From Methylomonas albis (GTDB lineage: Bacteria; Pseudomonadota; Gammaproteobacteria; Methylococcales; Methylomonadaceae): 64,000 nucleotides of DNA. Positions 24,693-33,121 of this stretch are shown piece after piece. Position 1 is the first letter of the stretch. Every line of letters starts with the position of its first letter. The notes beneath the pieces were generated by a model that was not told where the DNA came from, did not search any database, and saw only the letters and a program-made list of their open reading frames with translations. Made by a program: the position numbers and the translations under genes. The DNA lies in the NCBI RefSeq assembly GCF_014850955.1, contig NZ_JACXSS010000001.1, forward strand, positions 3,224,001 through 3,288,000, read 5' to 3'.

Positions 24693-25076
24693 CTAATCTT
24701 TAGTTTTCAGGCAATGCTGCTCCTCATGAGGCAGACCGTCGACCAATTCCCCGGCCAGATAGGCCGCAACCGCTTTTAAAGGCGCAGTCTCGGTGGTGGT
24801 ATGCAGCATGGTGTGTCTCTCCAGCAGGTTGCGCTTCACCCCATCTCCCGCCGATCCGGCAATCGCCACATCGACATAATGCAGCGGATGGCGATTGCCA
24901 TCGCCTCGCACATGCCATTCATGCAGGCTGCCAATTTCGGTTAGATCAAGCGTCCAGGCCAGACTTGCCTCCGGCTCGCTTCCCGCAACATAAACCAGCC
25001 AGCGCGACGCCCTGCCGGCATGCGGTGCAATGTTGCCATCCTCGCCTATAGCTACAGCAATTAGTGTTTCGTTCAT
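24693..25076 (-). CDS. NifX/NifB-like dinitrogenase iron-molybdenum cofactor family protein
   Basis: A 127-residue protein of the NifX/NafY-like fold. It begins MNETLIAVAIGEDGNIAPHAGRASRW, the usual start in which a histidine-bearing loop follows the first strand, and has DVAIAGSAGDGVKRNLLERH, close to the cofactor-binding segment of the family. The ATG at 25076 is preferred to the longer frame because GGAGC lies just before it. No nif genes are nearby, so it may be one of the many stand-alone members of unknown role. The C-terminus is His- and Glu-rich. Confidence 0.75.
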   Translation of the reverse strand: MNETLIAVAIGEDGNIAPHAGRASRWLVYVAGSEPEASLAWTLDLTEIGSLHEWHVRGDGNRHPLHYVDVAIAGSAGDGVKRNLLERHTMLHTTTETAPLKAVAAYLAGELVDGLPHEEQHCLKTKD

Positions 25077-25125
25077 TAATTCAGCTCCAATAATGTAAGA
25101 AAATATCTGACGGAGTAAACCCCGC

Positions 25126-25236
25126 AATACCGTTAAGTTAAGCCGTTCGCTGAGCGAAGTCGAAGCGGATTGACAGGCTTCGACTCCGCTCAGCCAGCGG
25201 TTTGTCTTGGCAATAATTTCTTAACTTAACGGTATT
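25126..25236. mobile_element. MITE-like element with 17-bp terminal inverted repeats
   Basis: The ends AATACCGTTAAGTTAAG (25126-25142) and CTTAACTTAACGGTATT (25220-25236) are exact inverted repeats. The 77 bases between contain a second, imperfect hairpin with REP-like arms (GCTGAGCGAAGTCGAAGC and GCTTCGACTCCGCTCAGC). It has no coding capacity. No obvious target duplication flanks it. Confidence 0.7.
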
Positions 25237-25315
25237 CCCCCCTTATCCCAAAATAGTCAAGCCGGACATCCTTCCGCTCACTTCGACGCCGACAGATTCA
25301 CGGTTTCAACTCGGC

Positions 25316-26188
25316 CTATTGCACAGCACTAAGCGCCGTTTCAGGTTTGATAAACCGCAAAGTCATGCGGTCGCTTTCACCAATCGCGGCGTATTTCTCT
25401 CTATCCTTGCTGCCCCGGCTGAATGCCGGCGGCAAGCGCCACACGCCGCCCTCGCGGTCTTTGTTGTCGGCCGGGTTGGCATTGATCTCGCTGGAATCCA
25501 GCAACACAAAACCGGCTGCGCCAGCCCAGGTAATAAGTTGCGTCTGACCGATATAACCGGAGGCATCGTCTACCCCGTCATCATTGGCCCGGTGTTCGAC
25601 CAAACCCAGCGTGCCGCCCGGCTTAAGCACTTCAAAAATGCCCTTCAACATCAACGCAACCGTATCCGCTTCACGCCAGTTGTGGACATTGCGAAACGTC
25701 AGCACCACATCGGCTGAAGCGGTTTCGCCGAAGGTCGGCTTAGCTTCATCAAACAGTCGAATCTCCGGATTGCCGTATAGGCTTGGCGAAGCAAGCAATT
25801 TATGTTTTAGCGCGGTGTACTGCTTCGCATAATAGCTTTTGGCACTGTCCTTGATAGCACTATCGGGATTTATCACGGCAGCAATGTAATGGCCATTTTC
25901 GCGGAGCAAAGGCGCCAGAATCTCGGCGTACCAGCCATAACCGGGGGTAATTTCGATAACCGTCTGCCGGGGATTCACGCCGAAAAACGCCAGCGTCTGC
26001 GCCGGATGCCGCCATTTGTCGCGGGCAACATTAGCCTGGTCTCGCCACTTGCCGGCAGCCGCCGTTTCTAGCGTTAATGCGGGTTCGGCATGTGTTGGGT
26101 TGCCCGTTGTTTTGTGATCGGTTTCGTCCGCTGGAGAGCAACCAGTGAGGGCTGCAATAGCGACTACGGCAATTGGTATTCGAATCAC
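25316..26188 (-). CDS. Lipoprotein-like SAM-dependent methyltransferase
   Basis: A 290-residue protein with a lipoprotein signal (MIRIPIAVVAIAALTGC, lipobox LTGC, cysteine 17) joined to a class I methyltransferase-like domain: VIEITPGYGWYAEILAPLL (motif I), ADVVLTFRNVHNW (motif IV region) and LKPGGTLGLVEHRA. Members of this family with signal peptides are known in proteobacteria, but how they would obtain S-adenosylmethionine outside the cytoplasm is unclear. The start is GTG; an ATG nearby is out of frame. It stands alone on the minus strand. Confidence 0.8.
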   Translation of the reverse strand: MIRIPIAVVAIAALTGCSPADETDHKTTGNPTHAEPALTLETAAAGKWRDQANVARDKWRHPAQTLAFFGVNPRQTVIEITPGYGWYAEILAPLLRENGHYIAAVINPDSAIKDSAKSYYAKQYTALKHKLLASPSLYGNPEIRLFDEAKPTFGETASADVVLTFRNVHNWREADTVALMLKGIFEVLKPGGTLGLVEHRANDDGVDDASGYIGQTQLITWAGAAGFVLLDSSEINANPADNKDREGGVWRLPPAFSRGSKDREKYAAIGESDRMTLRFIKPETALSAVQ

Positions 26189-26340
26189 GGTAGCTTCATT
26201 GCGCTATTATTAGCCTGAACTTAAATTAACCTAAAACCATACGCAATTCAGAGGAGGATTCGGATGACTCCACCCCTTCATTCCTCCGAACACACTTCAT
26301 CACTATTCCGAGCTACGTGTGCTAAAGCAAGCACGCAGAC

Positions 26341-26784
26341 CTATACAGCCTGACTCAAAACCGAAGCCAAATTGACGCCCTTGGGACTGGAAATACACAA
26401 AATGATAGGCCCAACGCTAAGCATGGCCAGCTTGTTGACGGCACCAATGATGACGATCTGCTCGATATTACCCAGCTCCAGGGAGGTTTCGCCGTGCTGG
26501 GCGGCACGGATAGTCTCCTGAATAATCGCCCCGAACGCATCCATGTTGGACGCTTCGGCCGATTGCGCCAGGATCAGGCCGTCGTGGTAGGCTGCACAGG
26601 CACTCACGCCCTTAATCTTGACTACCTTATCCACCAAAGCTTGCACGGCGTCGATAAATGCCGCGCGCTTTAGTCGGGTGACTTCACTGACGTTGACGAT
26701 GTCTGCGGCCGGTTGCCGTTGCGCAGAGAGATAATCGGCGGCGAGTGTATCCAGGTGTGTCAACTGCGATTCAAACCAATGCAT
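26341..26784 (-). CDS. Roadblock/LC7 domain protein 2
   Basis: A 147-residue soluble protein. After about 45 helical residues it has the Roadblock/LC7 pattern: VDKVVKIKGVSACAAYHDGLILAQSAEASNMDAFGAIIQETIRAA, then LELGNIEQIVIIGAVNKLAMLSVGPIILCI (landmarks only). These profilin-like domains form dimers and often regulate small GTPases or act in signalling. It is the last gene of an operon with a second Roadblock protein, a V4R protein and an OmpA-like protein. No MglA-type GTPase is visible nearby. Confidence 0.75.
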   Translation of the reverse strand: MHWFESQLTHLDTLAADYLSAQRQPAADIVNVSEVTRLKRAAFIDAVQALVDKVVKIKGVSACAAYHDGLILAQSAEASNMDAFGAIIQETIRAAQHGETSLELGNIEQIVIIGAVNKLAMLSVGPIILCISSPKGVNLASVLSQAV

Positions 26785-26804
26785 GTTTAGGCTCTAGGCA
26801 GCGT

Positions 26805-27218
26805 TTAATTCGCCAGATAACTGGTGAACAATTTTTTCAATACCGGAATGGTTTCTTTTAATTCAAAACGCACCCGACCCAGCAGCGCTTCGCGTTGGGT
26901 TACCAGGGCCAAGATAAAGCCCCCGTCTATTGGTGTGGATAAAATATAACCGTCGTTGTTTTCGCAGATCACCATATTGGTCAAATGATGACCAACGTGT
27001 TGCGCCGCTTTCGCGGCAGCGCCGAATACCACCTGCACGGAAGCACCGATAGCATCGGTATTGATTTCAAAATCGCGGTGGATATGCGTGACAAAGCCAT
27101 CGCTATCAACAATAGCCGCCGCCGACACGCCCTGAATGTTCATCAGATTACGCAGAATGGAATCGATTTCGTTGTTTTGAGATTTGCGCGGGTCGAGAAA
27201 TTGGACATTACTACTCAT
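26805..27218 (-). CDS. Roadblock/LC7 domain protein 1
   Basis: A 137-residue protein with a full Roadblock/LC7 fold pattern: ILRNLMNIQGVSAAAIVDSDGFVTHI, a central helix (GASVQVVFGAAAKAAQHV), then NMVICENNDGYILSTPIDGGFILALVTQ and the closing helix. AGGAGAGCAAC precedes its ATG. It lies 33 bases after the V4R gene and 20 bases before the second Roadblock gene. The two Roadblock proteins may form a heterodimer, which is inference. Confidence 0.82.
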   Translation of the reverse strand: MSSNVQFLDPRKSQNNEIDSILRNLMNIQGVSAAAIVDSDGFVTHIHRDFEINTDAIGASVQVVFGAAAKAAQHVGHHLTNMVICENNDGYILSTPIDGGFILALVTQREALLGRVRFELKETIPVLKKLFTSYLAN

Positions 27219-27251
27219 GTTGCTCTCCTTATTCTTTTATTGGTTTTCAAC

Positions 27252-27800
27252 CTACAGTAAATCCACGCGGATCAAGCACGTCTTGTCGCCGAGCGCATTA
27301 CACTTGGTTTCCGTGGCTTTCACATTGCGGTTGAAAAACGTTCTGACAATGCCGCCGACCATGCCTGCTTCGAAATGGCAGATAGGCGCGGAGACGTGGT
27401 GGATGCCGGCGCAGGATACGCATTCGTCCACCCGCAATTCCAACACACCCGCCGACAAATCCACTTTGTCGGGTACCACCAAGCCTATGCTCAGCTGCCG
27501 GCAGAGTAATTTGATTTTGCCGACATAGGTTTCCAGGTCTTTATCGATATTGGCGGCGGCAATTTGGCCCATGGCCAAACCCAAACTCTGGCCGGAATGA
27601 TAAACCAGCGACGGCGCGCCCTGCCCCAGTATGTCTTCGACATTCGATCCCAGCGCCACCATGCGCAAGGCTTGAAACAAGCGGATCGGAATCAAAGGCC
27701 CCAAATCCTTACGGTTTTCGATGTCGAACTCGCCGGAAATAATACCGTCGAGAATTTGCTGCTGGGCAATCTGATAGTCTGATTTACTGTTTTGTATCAT
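27252..27800 (-). CDS. V4R-domain protein
   Basis: A 182-residue protein ending in a V4R (4-vinyl reductase) domain. Family signs are LIPIRLFQALRMVALG near the start of the domain, a cysteine cluster (ECVSCAG, PICHFEAGMVGGIV) and the closing ATETKCNALGDKTCLIRV, in which paired cysteines may bind metal. V4R domains act as small-molecule sensors in activators such as DmpR/XylR and in bacteriochlorophyll synthesis (BchJ). The residues and operon suggest a sensory or assembly role, but the ligand is unknown. Confidence 0.82.
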   Translation of the reverse strand: MIQNSKSDYQIAQQQILDGIISGEFDIENRKDLGPLIPIRLFQALRMVALGSNVEDILGQGAPSLVYHSGQSLGLAMGQIAAANIDKDLETYVGKIKLLCRQLSIGLVVPDKVDLSAGVLELRVDECVSCAGIHHVSAPICHFEAGMVGGIVRTFFNRNVKATETKCNALGDKTCLIRVDLL

Positions 27801-27823
27801 GGCGTCTATCCTCTTAAATTCGG

Positions 27824-28669
27824 TTAATTATCCACACACTGCAGTTCGACCCGGCGGTTTAAGGCCTGGCCCTCTTTGGTATCGTTCGGTGCCACCGGTT
27901 TTCTCATACCTTCCGATGCGGTGATGATGGCTGTTGCGCCGATACCTTTGGCAAGCAATAATTTTTTTACCGCATTGGCCCGCATCAAACCCAACTGCAA
28001 GTTAGCGGCATCGCTACCCAAATTGCAGGTGTGTCCATTCAGCTTAATCAGGCTCTGACAATTTTTCGCAGCACTTAGTAACTCGTTGGCGCTGTTGGCC
28101 GACGCCAGCGTCAATTTGCTGGAATCGAATTTGAAATACACGGTAAAGGGTGCCATCGCGTCCGGTTGACCGCCATTAAGCACAGGCGATTTTGCTATGC
28201 CGGCCCCGGTAGGCTCGGTAGGCAACTCAACAGGCTGTTGCTTATCACTTCCAGGAATTGGATTTGCCGCCGCTTCCGCGTCGGACAAATCTTGCTGCTC
28301 GGCCATCGCAACGACTTTCGGCGTCGAGTCGGCAACCGGTGGGGCGGCATCAGTAGCCTGATCCGACCTTTGTTCCGGGGCTGGTACTAAAGGAGTGTTT
28401 CGGCCCGGAGGCACTGAACCGCTTGAGTCGCCAGCCGACGCCAGCTGACTGGACATCGATGAGGGATTTTGTAATACCGCCTGTAGCAAAAAGCCACCGA
28501 CCAACAGCGAACCCAAACCAGTAAACAACCAAACCACTTTCCCGCGACTGGATTTAGCCGGCAATTTATCGGATTTTACTGACGCGATGTCGGCTTTGGA
28601 TCGGGCTTTAGCCGCAGATGGAATAATACCGTCCAAACCGTCGTGATCGAGAGACCGAGTTTTTTTCAT
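27824..28669 (-). CDS. Inner-membrane-anchored OmpA-family protein
   Basis: A 281-residue protein with a cytoplasmic basic N-terminus, one membrane helix (VVWLFTGLGSLLVGGFLLQAVL), a long Pro/Ser/Ala-rich spacer of about 110 residues, and a C-terminal OmpA-like domain (FTVYFKFDSSKLTLASANSANELL, then LNGHTCNLGSDAANLQLGLMRANAV and NRRVELQC). The domain is expected to bind peptidoglycan in the periplasm. The ATG at 28669 is preferred since AGGAAA lies before it. It is the first gene of the OmpA-V4R-Roadblock-Roadblock operon, where it could tie a cytoplasmic complex to the wall. Confidence 0.8.
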   Translation of the reverse strand: MKKTRSLDHDGLDGIIPSAAKARSKADIASVKSDKLPAKSSRGKVVWLFTGLGSLLVGGFLLQAVLQNPSSMSSQLASAGDSSGSVPPGRNTPLVPAPEQRSDQATDAAPPVADSTPKVVAMAEQQDLSDAEAAANPIPGSDKQQPVELPTEPTGAGIAKSPVLNGGQPDAMAPFTVYFKFDSSKLTLASANSANELLSAAKNCQSLIKLNGHTCNLGSDAANLQLGLMRANAVKKLLLAKGIGATAIITASEGMRKPVAPNDTKEGQALNRRVELQCVDN

Positions 28670-28858
28670 GCAATTTCCTGGGTTCCACAAGCTATTCGGC
28701 ACACTGCTGAGTAAAGGTGAAAAATCATGATAAAACTCTAAGCACCCTCGCCCAACTTTTCAGCTTCCGCACTGATAGGGGCATCATATTGAATTTTCCC
28801 TGATAAGCAAAATTGATGTGAACTCCAGCACAAATAGCAAATGTATTTCTGCAAACAA

Positions 28859-29941
28859 TTAAAATCTCACCTCCTGCCGCTTCGCCCCCCAATCACCAGG
28901 GAGCGGATTGAATTCGCCCGCGCACGAAGTACCGCAAAACCGGCAATTGCCAGCTGCGTCCAGATTCCAGCCCGACAATTCGTACCAATCGCGGCCGATC
29001 AACAGCTTGCCGCAACTGTGGCAATAGGTACTCTCCGCCGACTTGTCGTGGACATTGCCGACATAGGTGTAGCGCACGCCGTTTTTCAAGGCAATACTGC
29101 GTGCCAACAATAATGTCGAACGCGGCGTGGGCGGCGTATCCAGCATTTTCCAATCCGGATGAAACGCGGTGAAATGCATAGGCACATCAGGACCCAAGTG
29201 CTCGACCACCCATTGCGTCATCGCTTCCAATTCAGCTTCCGAGTCATTCGCACCGGGAATCAGCAGTGTGGTCAATTCCAACCAGACCGGGGTTTCGTGT
29301 TTCAAATATTGCAAGGTTTCCAACACAGGCTGCAAATGACCGCCGGTGATCTTGTGATAAAAATCTTCAGAAAAGGCTTTTAAATCGACGTTAGCGGCAT
29401 CCATATACCGGTAAAACTCGGCGCGCGGCTCGGCACAAACATATCCCGCCGTAACAGCAACGGACTTTAAGCCCAGCTCCCGGCAGGCCTGGGCCGTATC
29501 GATGGCGTATTCGTGAAAGACTACAGGGTCGTTATAGGTAACGGCGACGCTGCTGCAACCGTGTTCCAGCGCGGCCCTGGCAATCGCTTCCGGCGCGGCC
29601 CGGCTCATCAGGGTATCCATCTCCCGTGACTTGCTGATGTCCCAGTTCTGGCAGAATTTGCAGGCCAAATTGCAGCCGGCGGTGCCGAAAGAAAAAATCG
29701 GTGTACCGGGCAAAAAATGATTCAGCGGTTTTTTCTCGATAGGATCAATGGCAAAACCGCTGGAGCGGCCGTAACTGGTCATTGCGATTTGCCCGTCCAG
29801 ATTCTGGCGCACAAAGCACAATCCGCGTTGGCCTTCATGCAATTTGCAAAAGCGTGGGCACACGTCGCACTGCACTTTGCCGTCGTCCAACACGTGCCAG
29901 TAATTGGTGGTCACAGTATCTGCGCTGAGGAATGTAGTCAT
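28859..29941 (-). CDS. amrS: AmmeMemoRadiSam system radical SAM enzyme
   Basis: A 360-residue radical SAM protein of the AmrS/PflA-like family. The cluster motif is CNLACKFC (GTAGCNLACKFCQNWDISKS), preceded by an N-terminal cysteine set CDVCPRFCKLHEGQRGLC and followed near the C-terminus by CHSCGK and CRFCGTSC, which suggest extra metal sites. AmrS genes occur with amrA and amrB, here divergently placed across a 156-base gap. The reaction of this system is not established. AAGGAGC precedes the ATG. Confidence 0.9.
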   Translation of the reverse strand: MTTFLSADTVTTNYWHVLDDGKVQCDVCPRFCKLHEGQRGLCFVRQNLDGQIAMTSYGRSSGFAIDPIEKKPLNHFLPGTPIFSFGTAGCNLACKFCQNWDISKSREMDTLMSRAAPEAIARAALEHGCSSVAVTYNDPVVFHEYAIDTAQACRELGLKSVAVTAGYVCAEPRAEFYRYMDAANVDLKAFSEDFYHKITGGHLQPVLETLQYLKHETPVWLELTTLLIPGANDSEAELEAMTQWVVEHLGPDVPMHFTAFHPDWKMLDTPPTPRSTLLLARSIALKNGVRYTYVGNVHDKSAESTYCHSCGKLLIGRDWYELSGWNLDAAGNCRFCGTSCAGEFNPLPGDWGAKRQEVRF

Positions 29942-30097
29942 GGCTATGCTCCTTGAACCCCGAGCGTAAAATCGGGTCGTTATCTGCGAGAGTTAGCAGT
30001 AGAATAAACCCTAGGCGAGCGTGGTATTCAATTTTTTAATGATCCGCGAAGCGCCAAGCCTCTGATCGTATTAAAACTTTAAAAAAAGGATCAGCGC

Positions 30098-30877
30098 ATG
30101 AACAGAAAACCCGCCGTTGCAGGACGGTTTTATCCTGCCCACCCCCAGCAACTCCATGACGCGGTCTCCGGCTATTTGCACGGTGTAAGCCAAACCGGCA
30201 AAGTCCCCAAAGCCATGATCGTCCCGCATGCCGGCTACATTTATTCCGGACCGATAGCCGCTACCGCCTATGCCCGTTTAAAACCAGCCGCTGCCAGTAT
30301 TACCCGCGTCGTACTGATCGGCCCCTCGCATCGCGTGGCGTTTCGCGGTCTGGCGGTCAGTAGAACCCACGCTTACAGCTCACCGCTAGGCGATGTCGAG
30401 GTGGACCGAGCCGCTATCGACGCATTGCTGTCTTTGCCGTTTGTCGAATACATCGAACAAGCCCACACTCTGGAACACAGCTTGGAAGTACATCTACCGT
30501 TTTTACAGGAAGTTTTACAGCAATTCACGCTGGTCCCCATCGTTGCCGGCGACGCCAGTCCCGAACAAGTCAGTCAGGCTCTGGACCTGTTGTGGGGCGG
30601 CGATGAAACCTTGCTGGTGGTCAGCTCAGACCTCAGCCATTATCACGACTATGACACTGCCAAACGCCTGGATCAGGCGACCAGCCGGATGATAGAGCAT
30701 TTGCAATACCGCGAAATATGCGGAGAAGCCGCCTGCGGCAAGGTGCCGGTCAATGGCTTGTTGAAACTGTTGGAGCAAAAAGGTCTAGCGATTAAAACCA
30801 TAGATCTGCGTAATTCCGGCGACACGGCCGGCGACAAGCAACAAGTCGTGGGGTACGGTGCCTATGTCGTTGACTGA
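30098..30877 (+). CDS. amrB: AmmeMemoRadiSam system protein B (MEMO family)
   Basis: A 259-residue protein of the MEMO family, related in fold to class III extradiol dioxygenases. Landmarks are MNRKPAVAGRFYPAHPQQL, MIVPHAGYIYSGPIAATAY (histidine of the putative metal site), LIGPSHRVAFRGLAVS, EHSLEVHLPFLQ and SSDLSHYHDYD. The length is usual. Its end overlaps amrA by 14 bases, so the two are translated together. The human relative MEMO1 binds copper or iron in this pocket; the bacterial role is unknown. Confidence 0.92.
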   Translation: MNRKPAVAGRFYPAHPQQLHDAVSGYLHGVSQTGKVPKAMIVPHAGYIYSGPIAATAYARLKPAAASITRVVLIGPSHRVAFRGLAVSRTHAYSSPLGDVEVDRAAIDALLSLPFVEYIEQAHTLEHSLEVHLPFLQEVLQQFTLVPIVAGDASPEQVSQALDLLWGGDETLLVVSSDLSHYHDYDTAKRLDQATSRMIEHLQYREICGEAACGKVPVNGLLKLLEQKGLAIKTIDLRNSGDTAGDKQQVVGYGAYVVD

Positions 30878-31421
30878 AACCCTGCAAAATGAGTTGCTGG
30901 CGCTAGCCCGGCAATCCATAGAACATGGCCTGCAAACCGGTCGGCCGTTGCCGGCCAAACTGGATGACTATCCGGAGGAACTGCGCCAAACCCGCGCGAC
31001 CTTCGTCACGCTGGAACGCAACGGCCAGTTGCGCGGCTGTATCGGCATGCTGGAAGCGTTGCGGCCTTTAGCGGAAGACGTAGCCGAGAATGCTTTTGCG
31101 GCCGCCTTCCGCGATCCGCGTTTTCCGCCCTTAGCTGCCGGCGAACTGGCTGATCTTGACGTGCATATCTCGGTGCTTAGCCCCGCCGCAGCGATGACAT
31201 TCGCCTCGGAAGCAGACCTTCTCGCGCAACTTCGCCCCGGCGTAGATGGCATCATATTGCAAGAAGGCCACCGGCGCGGCACCTTCCTGCCCTCGGTGTG
31301 GGAGGACTTGCCCCATCCCAAACAGTTTTTGCAACATCTAAAACAAAAGGTCGGTTTCCCTGCTTCCTACTGGTCGGATACCATCCAGGCCTACCGCTAT
31401 ACCACCGAAATGTTCGGCTGA
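30864..31421 (+). CDS. amrA: AmmeMemoRadiSam system protein A (AMMECR1 family)
   Basis: A 185-residue AMMECR1-domain protein. The family core is visible: RATFVTLERNGQLRGCIGMLEALRPLAEDVAENAFAAAFRDPRFPPL, with the invariant LRGCIG segment, then LDVHISVLSPA and GVDGIILQEGHRRGTFLPSVWEDLP (landmarks only). The start ATG at 30864 lies inside the end of amrB; a GTG two codons earlier is possible. With amrS on the other strand it completes the three-part system. Confidence 0.92.
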   Translation: MSLTETLQNELLALARQSIEHGLQTGRPLPAKLDDYPEELRQTRATFVTLERNGQLRGCIGMLEALRPLAEDVAENAFAAAFRDPRFPPLAAGELADLDVHISVLSPAAAMTFASEADLLAQLRPGVDGIILQEGHRRGTFLPSVWEDLPHPKQFLQHLKQKVGFPASYWSDTIQAYRYTTEMFG

Positions 31422-31623
31422 CCACCAGGCGTTTCAGGCACCGCAAACCCAAGTAATATCGGCCCTGGCGGCCTTTGATCTTGTTCCAAGCGGCCAACGA
31501 ACATTATAATGGCAACATTTTCGGCTAATTCGAGCCTGGAGTTTTCCGCAAAGTTCGCTTTTTGCGTACTGCATTCGACCAGCCAAAGCCGATCAAACAT
31601 CTTCTTCATTCCTGGTATCACTA

Positions 31624-33090
31624 ATGAAAAACCACAATTACAAGCCCTGCGACCTGGTCATCTACGGCGCATTGGGCGATTTATCCAAGCGAAAGTTATT
31701 GATTTCTCTATATCGATTGGAACAATCCAAACTATTGGAGCAGGACACTCGCATCATCGGCGTTGACCGCCTCGACGAAACCAGCGCAGGTTTCGTCGAA
31801 ATCGCTCATAACAGCCTAAAGTCGCATTTGAGCATACCCATTGATGACGAAATCTGGGGCCGCTTAGCAAATCGACTGTCATATATAAAAATCGACTTGA
31901 CTCAGCCGGAGCAATATTTGCAGTTGAATAGCGCGGTCGACCCGGAAAAACGGGTGATGGTTAACTATTTCGCAGTGGCGCCGTTTCTGTTCAAGAACAT
32001 CTGCCAAGGCCTGCAAAGCTGTGGTGTGTTGACGCGGGAATCGCGGATGGTGATGGAAAAACCCATCGGCAACGACTTAAAGTCGTCGAAAGAAATCAAC
32101 GATGTGGTCGCCGACGTGTTTCACGAAGACCAGGTCTATCGCATCGACCACTATCTGGGCAAAGAAACGGTGTTAAATCTGCTGGCCCTGCGTTTCGCCA
32201 ACTCGATCTTCACCACCAACTGGAACCACAACACCATCGATCATATCCAGATCACGGTTGGCGAGGACATTGGCATCGAGGGTCGCTGGGAATACTTCGA
32301 CAAAACCGGCCAGTTGCGCGACATGCTGCAAAATCATTTGCTGCAGATTCTGACCTTTGTAGCGATGGAACCGCCCGCAGATTTGGAGGCGGAAAGCATC
32401 CACATGGAAAAAATCAAGGTGTTGAAATCCTTACGACCGATTACCGCGCGCAATGTTGAAGAAAAAACCGTGCGCGGCCAATACACCGGCGGCTTCATCA
32501 AAGGCGCCGCGGTACCAGGTTACCTGGAAGAAGAAGGTGCGAATAAGGAAAGCACCACCGAAAGTTTCGTGGCGATTCGCGTCGACATCGACAACTGGCG
32601 CTGGGCCGGCGTACCATTTTATATGCGTACCGGCAAACGCATGCCCAACAAACGTACCGAGATCGTCGTCAACTTCAAGCAATTGCCGCATAACATCTTC
32701 AAGGACAGCTTCCGCGATCTGCCGGCCAACAAACTGGTGATCCATTTGCAACCCAACGAAGGCGTGGACGTGGTGATGCTGAACAAGGTGCCGGGCATAG
32801 ACGGCAATATCAAATTGCAACAAACCAAGCTGGACTTAAGTTTTTCGGAAACCTTCAAGAAAAACAGTATTTTCGGCGGTTACGAAAAACTGATTCTGGA
32901 AGCCCTGCGCGGCAATCCAACGCTGTTTTTAAGCCGCGAGGAAATCGAACAAGCCTGGGCCTGGGTCGACTCGATCCAGGATGCCTGGGCGCAAAGCCAC
33001 AGCGCTCCAAAATCTTACCCGGCTGGCAGCTGGGGGCCGATTGCCTCAGTGGCATTGTTGGCCCGCGACGGCCGCGCCTGGGAAGAGTAA
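31624..33090 (+). CDS. zwf: Glucose-6-phosphate dehydrogenase
   Basis: A 488-residue enzyme, the usual length, that oxidises glucose 6-phosphate to 6-phosphogluconolactone with NAD(P)+. The coenzyme-binding fingerprint is YGALGDLSKRKL (near residue 13; most relatives have GASGDL). The substrate site RIDHYLGKE is intact, with the catalytic histidine in the usual position further on (after FANSIFTTNWN). It heads the Entner-Doudoroff cluster and pgl follows after 31 bases. In a ribulose-monophosphate methylotroph it also serves the oxidative branch of the cycle. Confidence 0.96.
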   Translation: MKNHNYKPCDLVIYGALGDLSKRKLLISLYRLEQSKLLEQDTRIIGVDRLDETSAGFVEIAHNSLKSHLSIPIDDEIWGRLANRLSYIKIDLTQPEQYLQLNSAVDPEKRVMVNYFAVAPFLFKNICQGLQSCGVLTRESRMVMEKPIGNDLKSSKEINDVVADVFHEDQVYRIDHYLGKETVLNLLALRFANSIFTTNWNHNTIDHIQITVGEDIGIEGRWEYFDKTGQLRDMLQNHLLQILTFVAMEPPADLEAESIHMEKIKVLKSLRPITARNVEEKTVRGQYTGGFIKGAAVPGYLEEEGANKESTTESFVAIRVDIDNWRWAGVPFYMRTGKRMPNKRTEIVVNFKQLPHNIFKDSFRDLPANKLVIHLQPNEGVDVVMLNKVPGIDGNIKLQQTKLDLSFSETFKKNSIFGGYEKLILEALRGNPTLFLSREEIEQAWAWVDSIQDAWAQSHSAPKSYPAGSWGPIASVALLARDGRAWEE

Positions 33091-33121
33091 TCAATCTGTA
33101 TCCATCACGAGAATAACGAAC

